Shown: positions 13,785 through 25,751 of the stretch, in pieces
How positions within the stretch are numbered: the stretch's first letter is position 1
How the letters are laid out: the number at the start of each line of letters is the position of its first letter
NCBI GenBank assembly: GCA_002946415.1
Contig: NJPS01000062.1
Coordinates: 682,001-746,000 of the forward strand
Length of the DNA stretch: 64,000 nt
Direction of reading: 5' to 3'
Source: Rutstroemia sp. NJR-2017a BVV2
Taxonomy: Eukaryota > Ascomycota > Leotiomycetes > Helotiales > Rutstroemiaceae
The notes under the pieces: model-generated
What the model was told of the DNA's origin: nothing
The model's input: only the letters and a program-made list of their open reading frames with translations
Database searches by the model: none
Made by a program: the position numbers and the translations under genes

Positions 13785-14421
13785 ATGCTAGCCAATAGGA
13801 AATGTGCGGCGGGAGTATTAAGGAGTAGAGATGAAGAAAGGGGAAGCTCCTGTTTGTGGTGGTGCTTGGACGGATATCTAGTGTATGCTAGGCATTTTAT
13901 GGTTGTCATGATACCCGGGTTATGAATAGGGATAGGGCACAATTGCGTTTAAGAGCGATATAAGTGTATTTATTAGATTGGTGTTACAGGATGAATATGA
14001 TGGGTATCCCTCTTATGTCCGTCACAGATATAATTAGAGTTAGGTTAGTGGGTGGATTACAAAAGCCAGTATGGTATTCCTTGCAGTTTCATTCAGCATT
14101 TCCAGTCCAATTGAATTTGATGCGAAGAGAACTGCTTCGAATTTACAGGCCCAAGATATTTTATTTTCGTAATCACCTTTCCAGAAATTGAATTGGCATT
14201 CGTACCTTTGAATATCGTCTTCAAAGAGACAATTCAAAAGATTCCAGAAGTCCATCAGCTAGTCTCGCTTACCCCTCCACTCAAAATATCACCCTCTCCA
14301 CACTCCCACAATCTTTCTTTCCAGCCATCCCCGCCTTCTATATGTGCAATATATATTTAAACAACGAGCCCTCTTTCAACCACAAGTTGCATGGCTTAAC
14401 CGTCAAGTAACTGCATTCCAA
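13785..14421. other. Intergenic, SMC5 3' flank and tRNA 5' flank
   Basis: No protein gene is apparent. A TATA-like run (tatatttaaa) lies about 70 bp before the tRNA start at 14422 and may help RNA polymerase III initiation; this is only suggestive. Confidence 0.5.
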
Positions 14422-14460
14422 CCCTCGGTCGTCTAGTTGGTTTATGGCGTCCGGCTGTAA

Positions 14461-14472
14461 TTGGTCAGTTAA
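14461..14472 (+). other. Canonical tRNA-Tyr anticodon-loop intron
   Basis: 12 nt (ttggtcagttaa) between A37 and A38, the standard site cut by the tRNA-splicing endonuclease. One-base alternatives in placement cannot be excluded because A and T residues flank it. Confidence 0.8.
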
Positions 14473-14486
14473 ACCGGAATGTCGCG

Positions 14487-14542
14487 GTAAGTTTCACACC
14501 TTACCCAATTCTCTCAGACATGTGCTAAACATATGTCTATAG
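14487..14542 (+). other. 56-nt intron-like insert in the tRNA-Tyr T-stem
   Basis: The insert begins GTAAGT, contains GTGCTAAAC and ends TATAG. Its length and signals match the spliceosomal introns of neighbouring protein genes. It can also form two hairpins: GGTAAG (14486-14491) with CTTACC (14500-14505), and AGACATGTG (14516-14524) with CATATGTCT (14530-14538, one G-U), which puts CTAAA in the loop. Precise removal restores the T-stem. Known nuclear tRNA introns in fungi sit at position 37/38, so a second intron here is not expected. Whether the spliceosome, the tRNA endonuclease or neither removes it cannot be told from sequence. Confidence 0.7.
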
Positions 14543-14586
14543 CGTTCGACTCGCGCCTGAGGGACATCAACATCAAATTTTTGGAC

Positions 14587-14594
14587 TTTTTTTT
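14587..14594 (+). terminator. RNA polymerase III terminator of tRNA-Tyr
   Basis: A run of eight T residues begins 23 nt after the discriminator base, the standard Pol III stop. Confidence 0.85.
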
Positions 14595-15175
14595 CCTAAT
14601 ATACATTTCATTTTTGGGACTTTGAGGGGTTTGTGTGGTGGGTAGTACGATGGTGGGGTTAAGCGGTGTTTAGCCGAGTCATCCGTTGCTCCGATGTTCT
14701 TCTTTCGTCACGTTCTGCTTTGTTGAATTCGTAGCAGCGATGTAGTGGTTTCGTGCTGTGAAATCTTTTGCCAGAGTTTTTTCTGAATTAATCTACGCAT
14801 TAGTTAGTTGACTCGAATTTTCGCTATCCTTGCGTTTGGCTGATTGGTCCAGGCGACTAACTTTTGAAGTGCATCATATTCAGTCCTCTCTGTATTCTCG
14901 GAACAGTCGACCAACTGTGAAGAGTCCAAAGTATCTCACTCCCTCTACACCAGTCTCTAGTCCATCCTCTACTTGCATAGTCAGGACGAATCTGTATTGT
15001 AACATATATATCATTATAGTATGTAAAGATCTAGCATTGTAAATGCGATGGTATCACATGATCTCATAATCATGCTCCAAATGATCATTATACGTATTAG
15101 CCCATCCAGTGTCAAATTCAAATAACTTTTTGAGAGCAGAGATCTTTTGTTGGAAAGCCTTTCCAGAGCCTTTTC
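14595..15175. other. Intergenic, no gene seen
   Basis: Lies between the tRNA terminator and the 3' end of the small secreted protein gene. It is AT-rich without convincing coding sequence. Confidence 0.6.
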
Positions 15176-15716
15176 TTAGTGTCCGCCGAATAGACCACTG
15201 AAGCTCCAACCGTCGTTGGAACGGCCGCCTTCAACCTCCTTCTCGAGTCCCTTTCCGACTTCTTTCTCGAGTCCCTTTCCGGCTTCCTTCTCAACCCCCT
15301 TCTTAACTTCATGCTCAACTTCATGCTCAACTCCCTTCTTGAATTCATGCTCAAACCCCTTCTCAACCTCATGCTCAATCGCGTGCTTAATCTCCCCCTC
15401 AATCCTCTTGACTTCCTTGCCGATTGCTTCCTCGGCAGGCTTGATCAAAGGCTCGGCAAAGGGTTCAATGATCTTCTCCTCGGGTGCGAATTTGTGATCG
15501 ATCATTTCGGTAACATCTTCGGCAAGGCCTCCTATGATGGGAATATCCTCGATTGGTTTCAGGAGTTCTCCGAATATACCCTCGTGACGGGGCACCTGGA
15601 GTGCGGTTAGCTTGGGTGGAGGGAGTTGTGTGAGGTGGTGGGTGTCTACTTACGATGGAGGGGAGAGCGAGGACCAAGGGGATGAGGGAGATGATGAAGG
15701 CTGCTGAGAATTGCAT
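15176..15716 (-). CDS. Small secreted protein with Glu/Lys/Gly repeats
   Basis: A predicted 160-residue protein from exons 15716-15654 and 15595-15176, joined across a 58-nt GTAAGT...AG intron. Residues 1-18 (MQFSAAFIISLIPLVLAL) form a clear signal peptide; the intron lies just after it. The mature part starts acidic with a Pro/Ile-rich stretch, then becomes a charged repetitive tract. Units such as EHEVKKG, VEKEAGKG, LEKEVGKG and LEKEVEGG occur with about 8-residue spacing, before an aromatic/Gly tail (WSFSGLFGGH). There are no cysteines in the mature protein, so it is not a typical cysteine-rich effector. The tract should form amphipathic helix like LEA or apolipoprotein repeats. I do not recognise the family and assign no function. 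The real signal peptide, the clean intron and the sustained frame support a genuine gene. Confidence 0.75.
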
Positions 15717-17371
15717 GGTGATGGATTGTGAGGGAAGTGCTTAAGGTTGCTGGCCTTGTCTGAATAAGCCCAACGATAGGCTTGGAAGTTGGAAGGTAGA
15801 GGGAAAGGAATGAGAGAAAACCCGTTCATTCTGCAGGCGAAGAGAAGTTTATGTATACAATTTGAGCACTACATCTTACAAGAACAAACCTTTCTGATTC
15901 CCACGATTCAATAATGCAATTATAGACTTGCATATGGGTATCCATCAACAAGTTTGGTTGAAGTCCATCAAGATGGCCCAGACTTGGGAAGGACCGACTA
16001 GTGTACCAGAAATTAAAAGGAGATAACAGCTTACCTTCTACTTGAACTTTATGTAGAAAGAACAAGCCAATCAGCTATATAGAATTCCGAAGATACCATG
16101 GGTGGTTTTTCTCGGGTTGTTTTTTGTTTTTGTTGAAGTTAACTTCTTCGAACATTTGGACTATCAGAATCTCTCAATTACCTGATTGAGAGTTATTAAG
16201 AGAATAGTAAAAGCTACTCCTCCTGGGAGAAGATAGATCGCAGATCGCATTTTCACTTGAAATGCTGATTTTAACTTCCTTGTGTATATTTGCTCGAAAT
16301 TGCATCTTCCATGTCCTCGTGATCGAGGATGGCATTTACTTACCAAGTAAGTTAGTTCGTTTTAGCAACGTGGAGATGGACACTAGATGTTTCCTCATGT
16401 CTTTCTTCAGAAAGGATTTGAGATGGCGTACGACCTTTTGCGAGCCATCTCCCTCCAAACGCCCACACCTAAAATTTCGTTGACTTGCACCACTCCACGT
16501 TTGCATGCCAACTTCCGAATAATTTTCGCACCTACCTAAATCTGTCGACAGCAAACCTCAATATATACCTTTTCAGAACCCGCAAATTATTATTGAACAA
16601 CCGCCTTCTCAGCATTTTCACCTGTGATTTCATTACACTCATCATGCGAGAGGCACTTGTCTTTTAAACTTCGCCCATAGGGCTGCCCTACCCATTAGTA
16701 GGGCTAACACGATACAACTGAAGCTGCACAGCCTTAATCGTCATAATCATCTCGAAGATGAATAGCCATTGATGTTGATGATCTCCTGGGCTTTATATGC
16801 TTTAGAGTCACTCCATGAATGTGCACTCTTCGCTGTACCACGCTGCAAAGACAAACACTGGCCTAATCGCCTTGAACCACCCTCACTCACCTCGTGTATC
16901 CCAACCGCTTTTTATATTGACGGATAGTCCAGCTTCTTTTCTTACCTGGTCTTGTAGCATAATTTTCTATACCTACCTTGCTATACCCACCTGTGGCGCC
17001 TGCCATCTCTGCATCTCCGCATCTCTGAGCCGCCTTGGTCCCCTTCATCCCAACGAGCCATTCCGTACTCAAGTTCGTAAGTATCTTCCACCCAAAATTG
17101 TCCTATCCATTCTACATCCATCATCATTTCCGACTGCTCCATCATGTCTCTCAAATCGATCAATGTAAGATATCACCCACCGTCTTGTCCAATTTCCGCA
17201 CACATTGAATATTCCTCCAAACGCAACTCAGAGCGATTCTCCTACCACAACGCACATCTCATTCCTTATTCTCCACAATTTCACCCACCTCACCTCTTCC
17301 CTTTTTCCCTTCCCTTCCTTTCCCCCTCGTCCCCCACCATCATACTACCCCCACAGGATCCACCCACACAA

Positions 17372-17408
17372 CCCCCCCCCCAAAAACCCCGAAGCCCAAA
17401 ACCCCCAC

Positions 17409-17446
<38 letters not shown>
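17372..17446. repeat. C10 and A37 homopolymer tract
   Basis: Ten C residues at 17372-17381 are followed by C/A-rich sequence and an uninterrupted run of 37 A residues at 17410-17446. Such a run is a slippage hotspot and may be the poly(A) end of an old retroposed copy, but I found no recognisable element upstream. Confidence 0.85.
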
Positions 17447-17448
<2 letters not shown>

Positions 17449-18140
17449 AACATACAACAGTGAGGATTCGCTGGTGGTCACCCACCCAACTACTAATTCA
17501 CCGATTCAAGGCTTATGTATGGCAGAGCGGACGGGATGCCCAGTTCTCCTTGATCTGTGGTCGTATGTGACAGAAGTACAGATATCAGCGTATATGTATG
17601 TAGACGGAATAGTGAGATGATATGGAAACCGAGGTTAGTCCTGAGGAAGGGGGACAGGAAGGGATTGGAAAAGGAAGGACGTACCTTAGTAGTTAGCGGC
17701 GTGGAGTGAAGTGCTCGGAGTAGATACTCATCTTAAGGCCGATGAGTTTGATTTCTCGTAAGTACTAGTTGGTGTTCCTTGCCGCAAGCCATCAACTGAC
17801 TTACTTTAATCAAGCGAACTTCATGCCATCTCTTCCGCGTTGCTGCCTCCAGTTCCGTGTATTGTAAGACATTACATTCCCAGACGTAGAGCCAATACTG
17901 TAACGGATATCTCATTCTCACCATCAGATGCGAATATCCATCTAGGCTTCTGTCTGCTTCTTGCAGCCTATAATACTTTAACTTCCTTCCCCCGACCGTT
18001 TCGATGTTCTACTTCACATTCCCTTCGCTCGGTCTGTGATCATGTCGTTCGTTCGTTCGTCCGCTCGCTCGCCCACTATCACTTTCAGTCCCAAGAAAAA
18101 CACACAGCAATAAGAAAATTAAATCACCAAAACCCCCTTA

Positions 18141-18183
18141 CCCAGCTCCTCTCATCTCCTCTCATCTCCTCCCATCTCCTCCC
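18141..18183. repeat. CTCATCTCCT-type pyrimidine repeat
   Basis: Tandem near-copies of a 10-bp unit (ctcatctcct, ending as cccatctcct) lie within a longer C/T-rich tract. Noncoding simple repeat. Confidence 0.75.
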
Positions 18184-19477
18184 TCTACCTTTTCCCCATC
18201 CTTCGCCCTCCCATCTCCCATCCCACGTCCCACATCCCTCCCAACCCACCATCCCCTTCTCCCATCCCTCCCCCAACCACCCATCACAAACAAGGATAGA
18301 TATCTATAAATACCAAGCATCCTTCTCACAAGAAGAAAAGGGTCCACAACGCACGTAGCTCATCTCCTCTCATCTCATATTTGCTCCCCTTCAACACTCA
18401 AATCACATCACTTCACACACATCATATCACACACCGCACAAGACAATGATAGTGATACTGATAGAAAAGAATAATATCAAATCGAATCAATGAACTTGCA
18501 CTCTATCGCCTTTCCCCTTCCTCTCTCCCTCCAATCTCTATTATCTCTTCTACACATGCGTATAGATATATAGATACCATATCATATGTACAGTAGAAAA
18601 GCACCCGAGTAGATATGAAGATAGATAGATAGATGTGATACATTTGCCTATGACATGACAAATCTCACTCCACAACCTCACCTCACCTCCCCGCACCGCC
18701 GCACTTCATCCTCTCTCTCACGCCTCAAGCCAGTACGTAGTAGAGCACAGCACAGCACAGCACGCAAGCAAGCACACACGCAATCAATCAATCAATCACC
18801 ACAACAAAACCGATATGCTCAACTGCTTACTTGCTTAATACTAGCTTGCATGCATGCACGTCCACTGCCACTGCATTCATTGCATTGTATTGCACCACCT
18901 ACTAAGCACCCCTAGCTCCTCTCTTCTCCGCTCCTCATTTTAGAAACAGACAGATACTTGTAATAAACTCCATCGCTCCACCTCCCCACCCCATTTCCCA
19001 TCAACCCAACCCCTCGCAATCCCCAATTCGCCCGCTCCATTCAGAAATAGACGGACAAATAGAATCCGCAACTGGATATCGATAAGGTAAATTTTGCACG
19101 TGCATTTACATCCCATCCATTCCATCCCGAGCCCATTCCATAAAAGCAAAGACCTTCGCCAATTCATTCCTGCCATCCATCCCACCACCCAACCAACCTA
19201 TCCATCGTACAAGCGACTATAACCACAGTCTTTGTTTGCTGTCGATATAATTCACCCCGTAGCCCCGGCACCATGCAATTAGCTTTAAAGATCTCAACGC
19301 AAATGCAACCCCCCATCTAAAAAACTGCCCGTGATATGTTTGATGTGATGTTGTGAAGTCGAAGATGTAGATGTGGTTTCATCGCACTTCTTTAACCCAA
19401 CTAAAAAATAACAAATGAAAATGAAATCTGTTGTGACAAGTGTGTGTGTGTGAATATGTATAGGTCGGTGAGGTGTA

Positions 19478-21637
19478 TTAGTTTAGTATTCCTTCCCACA
19501 TCCCTGGACCACCAAAACCGCCAAAAACAGGATGAATGTTTGATTGCGACAAGCCGCGTGCCGCTTCGGCAGCACAGCAAACTCTTTTGCGTCCAAAAGA
19601 AGCCGATGACAAAGGTTGCAGAGCAACTTGTGCACCAGAACCATTTTCCACCATTCTTGTAGATCGTGATTTGATGAAGTCATCTGACCAAGCACTCTGC
19701 TGGTATTGAGTCGACAACATCTCCCGAACGTTCTCTTGCAGAGAGTTGTCAATGGATTGTGTCCTGCTTCTTTTTGCACCAGCACGATTTGGTGATTCCA
19801 TAGATCTAGGATGACTGTGCAATTCTTGCAAGGCACGTGCAGCTTCCTCATCTTTGGAGAAGTAATCCATCTCAGCCTCACGTCTAGCTAGGGGTGTATC
19901 TAGAGACAAGTCTAAGAAACCCTTGCCAACTGGCCCAGTGTAGGACTCAGGTGATGAAGTAGGCCCACTTTCGCAAAAGTCTTCAGGTACTGTAGCAATA
20001 ACAGCTCTGTTCTGCTTTTCACTACACAGCTTCGCGTACCGACAGCGCGCTTGAACATCCAATTTGGATGAAATTGGCGCGCTCATCAATGACGATGCAG
20101 AGGAGATTGAAGATGAACGAGATGATCTTGATGAAGTATCTGAGACCATTGACTCAGGAGAAGAGATTGAAGAGATAGAGTTGGCCAAAGAAGACCGACG
20201 ATGGCAAGAGTATGCTTGAGGAGATGAAGTCAAGTGAGATGTCCACTTCTCGCTTGCCTGAGCACTGCACAGGCTTGTTGCTTGCGCAATGGCGAGACTC
20301 ATCGATGACTTACCGAGCATATAAGATGCAGCACTCACAGCAGGAGTGTTGAACCCAGTGCTCTGGGGAGTCAGACGTGGCGTAGGAAGTAAACCAAGAG
20401 CTGGCGCAGGTTTGCTGGTGGGATAGGCAGTGGATGGGGATGGCTCCATGATATTAGGTGTGTAATATTTTGGTGTTGGGGTGGATTCGTTGGAACCATA
20501 TCCAAGGGATGATCGATCGATAGCCAAAGGCGTGAGTGTTCTAGGTGATGACGCGCTAATACTTTTGATGTTTGCTTTTGCGGACAATGAGGGTACAATG
20601 CCATCAATGTTATCCAATGCAGGGTTGAGCTTCAGAATTATCGATTTCCAATCAGCGCATTGTTCGGCAACACGTGGACATGGAGCGCCAGAAGATGGAG
20701 GTAGCGACGGGGTGTATTTGAGTACGATATCGGTCCAGCGCTGGAAAACTGCATCGGTGATATGTAATCGCCAGTTGACCGCGACAAGGAATGCCATCTC
20801 ATTTTGGTTAATCTCGAGAGTATTCAATCCAGAAATCTTGCTCCATGCGCGCGCCGAATAATTCCGGTCCTGCAAATACTTTGAAGCCAAAATAAGAGCT
20901 GAAAGGAACATCCGTCGACCACATTGAAGAGCTCGAGAGGAGTGCATATCGTCTGGCTGTTCCATGGTGAAGTCGGTTTTGGGTACGCAAGGCTTGATTA
21001 GTATCAGGTAGTACAAGGCAACCTGGAGGGTGGAGTAACTCGTTCGCGATCGCTTCAGAGTTTCTTGTATAAATGTACGCAGAGGAAGAACTCCTTTGAC
21101 ACCCATTTCGCTACGGCATGTAACCGATGAAAGGGGCCAAATAGCTTCGACAATCTGGGCCGAAGAATCTGGGGAATGGTTGAGCGCATGGACAGGGAGT
21201 CAGGATATCATAGTTAGCTTACCGACGAGGCTGTCGACAAAATTGACCTTGCGATCAGATTGACGTATCAAAGATGGAGGGCATCCTGTGCGGGTGGTGG
21301 ATCCAACACTGGTCCTCCTAGGGTTCTGCCTTTGTTCCGGAGCAACTTCCACCGGTATTCTATGTTTCGGCCAAAAGGTGGCAATGGGATTCTTTTCGCA
21401 GACGCTGATAGCGGTAGTAAAGGAAGGTGGTGGCTGACTTGTGCAGCAATAACTTTCGGGTATCTCAGAATCGGAAGACGCATTGGAAATAGAAGAAGTG
21501 TCGTCGGATGTTTGCGAAGAAGCATCCGACCAAACGGAAGAAGTAGAAGAAGAAGCCGACGAGGCTATGGAAGAACTGTAAGGACCATTTTGGTATGACG
21601 TGATGTAAGGCGGCGAATTCTCTTCGGCGCAATTCAT
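19478..21637 (-). CDS. Pcl/Pas1-type G1 cyclin
   Basis: A cyclin of the group that partners Pho85/Cdk5-like kinases. Exons read 21637-21223 and 21168-19478 (54-nt intron, GTAAGC donor), giving 701 residues. The N-terminus is Ser-rich and disordered. The cyclin box spans roughly residues 135-260: VDSSAQIVEAIWPLSS, PLRTFIQETLKRSRTSYSTL, then MFLSALILASKYLQDRNYSA and AWSKISGLNTLEINQNE, which are hallmark Pcl-type cyclin sequences. The remaining 440 residues are Ser/Pro-rich with many S/T-P sites, consistent with CDK phosphorylation and turnover. Relatives act at the G1/S transition and in polarised growth. The gene is preceded by an unusually long region without genes, which may point to a long leader or complex control; that is inference. 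I cannot tell which Pcl subtype it is. Confidence 0.88.
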
Positions 21638-24600
21638 CTTCGGGGAATATTTTGTTTTTTTTGTTTGGTTGGTGAAGAGAAGTTCTATTCGAGGTAAAAC
21701 TCCAGTCGCCGTCTGTACAAAGCCAAAATCAAATCGATTAAACCGTTATAGACTGTTCCTGAGAGACCTTCTGACTAGATACAGGCCCGTGCAATAACGC
21801 GTTTGTCGTTGCAGAGCTAGATGATCGAGGTAGGAGGAGGAGAAGACTAGACTTAAGAAGAGGTCGAGAGGACTGCTTCAAGAACGATATAACCGGTAGA
21901 CGATGACAATGTAAGACTGGCGACTGGAGAAGATGTGAGGAGACTTAGGAGCATGTTGACCTTTTCCGACGAGTGAAATGGTAACTGTTGAGATAAATGG
22001 TGGGCTAGTTTGGTGAATTCAAACCAGCTTTCCCATCGGCGGAGACGCCACGCGACTTTGGATGAGAGGGAAGAACGAAGTGGGTGCAAGGTATGCTTTT
22101 TCCTAAATCGAGGAGTTGATCAATCGAGGTATGCAGCGAAGTGCCCGTTTGTATATGTTATGAGTGGGTTGTAGGTGGTGTTGTTGTTGTCATCGAACAA
22201 AGGATTGAGTGGAGTATGAGTAATTTGTTTGTAGGCGGAGGTGAATTTAAGTCGAAGGCGACAGAGACATATGGCGGAGAGGTGGCTTTTTCTGATTTGA
22301 AGACTGCTGTACCGTTCGACTCAGAGGTCACGATGATGTGTGAATATGAGCTTCTGGATAAGGGTAGGTAGTTTCAGGTAATTTTTCAGGTACCAGAAAG
22401 GCGTACTCGTGGGTGGTAGTCGTGGTGAGTCGGGTGGTGGTGGAGTAGTGGTGGAGTGGTGGTGGTGTTATGTGAGGTGGTGATACCCTTGAATTTAATC
22501 AAGTATGACTGGTTGACAAGTGGCGAGAGTGAATCCACCCACCTAAAGCCGGTATCGTAGTGGGAGTGGGAGAGTAGCGCGCTTGGGATTTCAGGCTTTC
22601 AGGTATCCGGTAGCGAAAATGGTAAATCGAAGAATGAACGAAAGCGAGATAAATAAAGAGTAATAAAGAGGAAAAACCAGTGAAAACCAGTGGTAAACAA
22701 GGGAATCGCGTAAAAGTCGAGTGAAATAATTTAAATAAAATAAAGAGGTGATAGGTGGCGAAAAGGAGGTTGAGGTTGATTTTAGGTAGAAGTGCTGGCT
22801 TGTGTTTGAATTGGCGCCTGTTGGTTGGAGACCTGGAGGACTGGAGACTGGTATGAGTCGAAGGTGGTAGGTGGTGGTGGTAGGTGGTGGGTGGTCGGAC
22901 TGTTAGGAGGCGGACTTTGTCGCAGGCGGGCGGGTACGATACTGGGAGGTAAAAGCGAGCAAGTCTCCAGCTATGCTTGCCGGCCGAGTAAAATTAGATT
23001 GCGTACGGTAGGGAGGAAAGGGAGAAGTCGAGATACGTGAGTGAGTATGAGTATTGGGTAGTGGGTATTTTGGGTAGTGAGTCGAATAATATGAACAAGT
23101 CTTGGATTGGGAGTTCCGTATGAGTAACTGAAATAGCACTGTTTTTTGCCTTTTATTGGGGGATTTTTCCTTTCCTTTTTTTTGCCTTTTTATATTTTCC
23201 TGAATGAAGTATAAAACAAGAGTTGAGTTGAGATAGATGAGATGGGTGGAATTTGCAGACTTCAGAGAGCCGCTGGTCTAAAAGTTCGTGGAATCATACA
23301 TTTTGACGATGAAGACAGAAAAGAGAGCAAGATGCGATACAGGCGGGCATGGCCTCTATTTTGTTACGATTCTTACCCGTCCCATCACATCTGGGGCTGC
23401 ACGCTGCACGCTGCCCACTGCACTCGTGTTGGCTAATGAATAATGGCCGATGAATGGCTTACGAAGGTACAACTCTTTGTACGGTGAGTCATTGGCACCA
23501 CAAGCACGCTTCCTCCAATCTCTGAGAGTCTGAGATCCCTTTGCAGCCTTTTGATCCCTTTGATCCTGGGAAGTCTTCGCATCCTGGCACGCGCTAGGGC
23601 CGGACGGGACTGGGCTGGCTGGGGGAAAGGCAGAGCGGCGCATTGGTAGCCCAAAGAGCAGGGATGCGCAGTCTAACCTGGAGCTACCTAGCCGGGCAAT
23701 GATGAGTCGAACGCTTTCACCCCAAATTCATTTTTCAGCCACTCTTTTGCGTCCTGCAAATCACCATCCACGATTCCTAAGCCATGAAGACGAAAAGAAA
23801 TTGGTCCTTGCGGGGTGGTGGCCATTTCACCATCAGCCATCAGCCCCCATCAGACAAGCCAAGTACTCGAATACGGTGCAGTAAGTAACAACAAAGGGAC
23901 AAGAACAGAGGAGAGGACGGAATTCAAAGCGTTGACGATGTTCTCCCGCCACGCCACTCTCCATGACGCGGAAAAGAGCTTCGTATCACTTCGTACTCCT
24001 CCGCGCCCAGGAACTTTAATCGTACAATTCCGACATTCTCTCCCGACCTTCGCCATCTATGTACTGTAGGTATATACGGTGTGTCGCGCGGTTCATCAAT
24101 GTTACACTCTACCGAAAGGCAATGGAAGAGGGAAAAGGAATGTTGTGCCTGGCTGCCTGCCTGTCGCCAGTCTTCCAGGTCCTCTCTGCTTTCGTCTACA
24201 CCTCCATTTCATCCGGCTGTAATGATTCTAATGCGCCTTGGTGATGTGGACGCGGTTGTACTTAGTATGATACTGCACCCTCAGCCCGTCTGTGCAGTCG
24301 CTACAGTTTAATGAACGCGTAAAGCATAGCCTTGCAATCAATGCAGACTCCAGGACGATCAGGACTATCACAAGCAGTATCAGTCCAACCATCTCGGCAT
24401 CGGCATTTGAAAAGGGAAAGGGAAAAGGAGGTTTCAATCTCATGTTCAAGATCCGGTGTGGGGTGAATACACTCATGAAACCCATACGTATGCGTATGCG
24501 ATTCCTCTTCCTCTGTTCTATTTTCGAATCTCTTCCCCCCCTCCGAACTGCATACCCAACGCTATCCATGCATCGGCCAGATGCTGTGCAGTGCGGGAAG

Positions 24601-25751
24601 GCTTTGAATGCTTCGATGGTGTTCGAGAGATGCAAATGATCGCCTCAGCCTCTCCAGAATTGCGTACTGATTAGCACTCAACCATTTTGCGCTCGTGGCT
24701 AGCCGTGCTAATGAAGTTTTTAGAGGGTCCAATTGCATTGCTTGCGCATTGTTCTGATGAACCAGATCTAGCTTCAGCTTATCACAATCTTATTGCCACA
24801 TTCCTGTTTTTATTATCATCGGTGGCCGGCAGAACGGCACCCGTGGCATGAACAATTTACCGTAATATTGACTTACGGACAAACGCACCCAAGACTTCGG
24901 TTCCGGGCCACACAGAATTACTCACACCTCTTACCTCTTACCTACAGAAGGTCATCATGAAGTTGTACATTCCGCATCCGCCCAGCAAGCAGACGTTAAA
25001 TCATGCTACAGAACCAAATCCATGCGACACAGAAGATATGCCAGCTGCAAGATGGGGATGATCAGGAATGGCTTCCGGATACACATGTCTGCTTCTCCCA
25101 GCCGTGTTGGCGTCCGGTATCATCGCCAGTTTCATACCCTCACATTTTACTAAGGCCGTGTTACACATCACTCAGCAAACCCGTCAGCCCCCTCTAAATC
25201 TGGAGGTTTAGGAGACTCAGATTAAGTCAGCCTTCCTTTCCTTGCTTTCGGAGCATAATATTAAATCCGAACCACATTCATAAGCATCACTGTTGCAGTT
25301 CAGTGCAGTTCCATCGCTACGTATGTCCGCACAACAGAATGGCAGCTTGTGAAAGATCACTCGACCACGATCTCGACTTTCCTCCGCGATCTCATTGTAG
25401 CATTTAACAAATAGGACCAGCTCATTTCAATAAAGCCTTCTACCTGCCATCAGTTTGCTCTACCCTTGATACACACAACCAATTATCAAATCGAAGGTAT
25501 TTCCCCGCTTTCCGAGCACGCTTCACGGTGATTGGATTTGTCATGGGCAGCATCATGCTGCAGCTTGCCTTTGGCTTCATGCTCGTTCCCGGCGCTGCCA
25601 CAAAATTTAAATTGATTAGTCCTGTATATTCCCCTCGTACTGTGCTTCGAGCCCTTCGTATGGCTTTCTTTTGCGCAACGGTCCGCTTCATGTACCAACC
25701 AAAAAGAAAACCTTGATAAACAACCTCACATCTTGCTTGCACTTGGCGAGG

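Larger units (their letters stand above)
14422..14564 (+). tRNA. tRNA-Tyr (GTA) with two insertions
   Basis: Decodes UAC/UAU. The acceptor stem CCCTCGG (14422-14428) pairs with CTGAGGG (14557-14563), with discriminator A at 14564. The anticodon stem TCCGG (14450-14454) pairs with CCGGA (14474-14478). The anticodon GTA is at 14457-14459. A 12-nt insert at 14461-14472 lies right after position 37, where nuclear tRNA-Tyr introns normally are. The T-loop TTCGACT (14545-14551) has a 3' stem CGCGC (14552-14556), but the 5' strand is split: GCG at 14484-14486 and CG at 14543-14544. Removing 14487-14542 gives a perfect 5-bp T-stem, a 5-nt variable loop and a 75-nt tRNA. Without removal only three T-stem pairs form and the variable region is about 60 nt. 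The B box stays contiguous and a T8 terminator follows, so it looks like a working Pol III gene rather than a relic. Function is inferred. Confidence 0.88.
15717..19477. other. Long gene-poor intergenic region with simple repeats
   Basis: 3.7 kb between the promoter of the secreted protein and the 3' end of the cyclin. It holds a 7-bp perfect hairpin at 16685-16704 (GCCCTAC/GTAGGGC), a C10 run and an A37 run near 17.4 kb, a pyrimidine-rich tract from about 18.14 to 18.28 kb, and short GATA and CAAT repeats. Open frames here run through simple sequence and show no domain. I see no gene. Confidence 0.55.

Noticed and set aside
17144..17620. 158-codon and overlapping 121-codon frames on +
   Set aside because: They read through the C10/A37 tract as poly-Pro and poly-Lys and have no domain or conserved start; artefacts of simple sequence.
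24228..24635. 135-codon frame on - with a hydrophobic stretch
   Set aside because: One Leu/Ile/Val-rich segment only; overlapping frames on + are equally long, no conserved motif or splice context.
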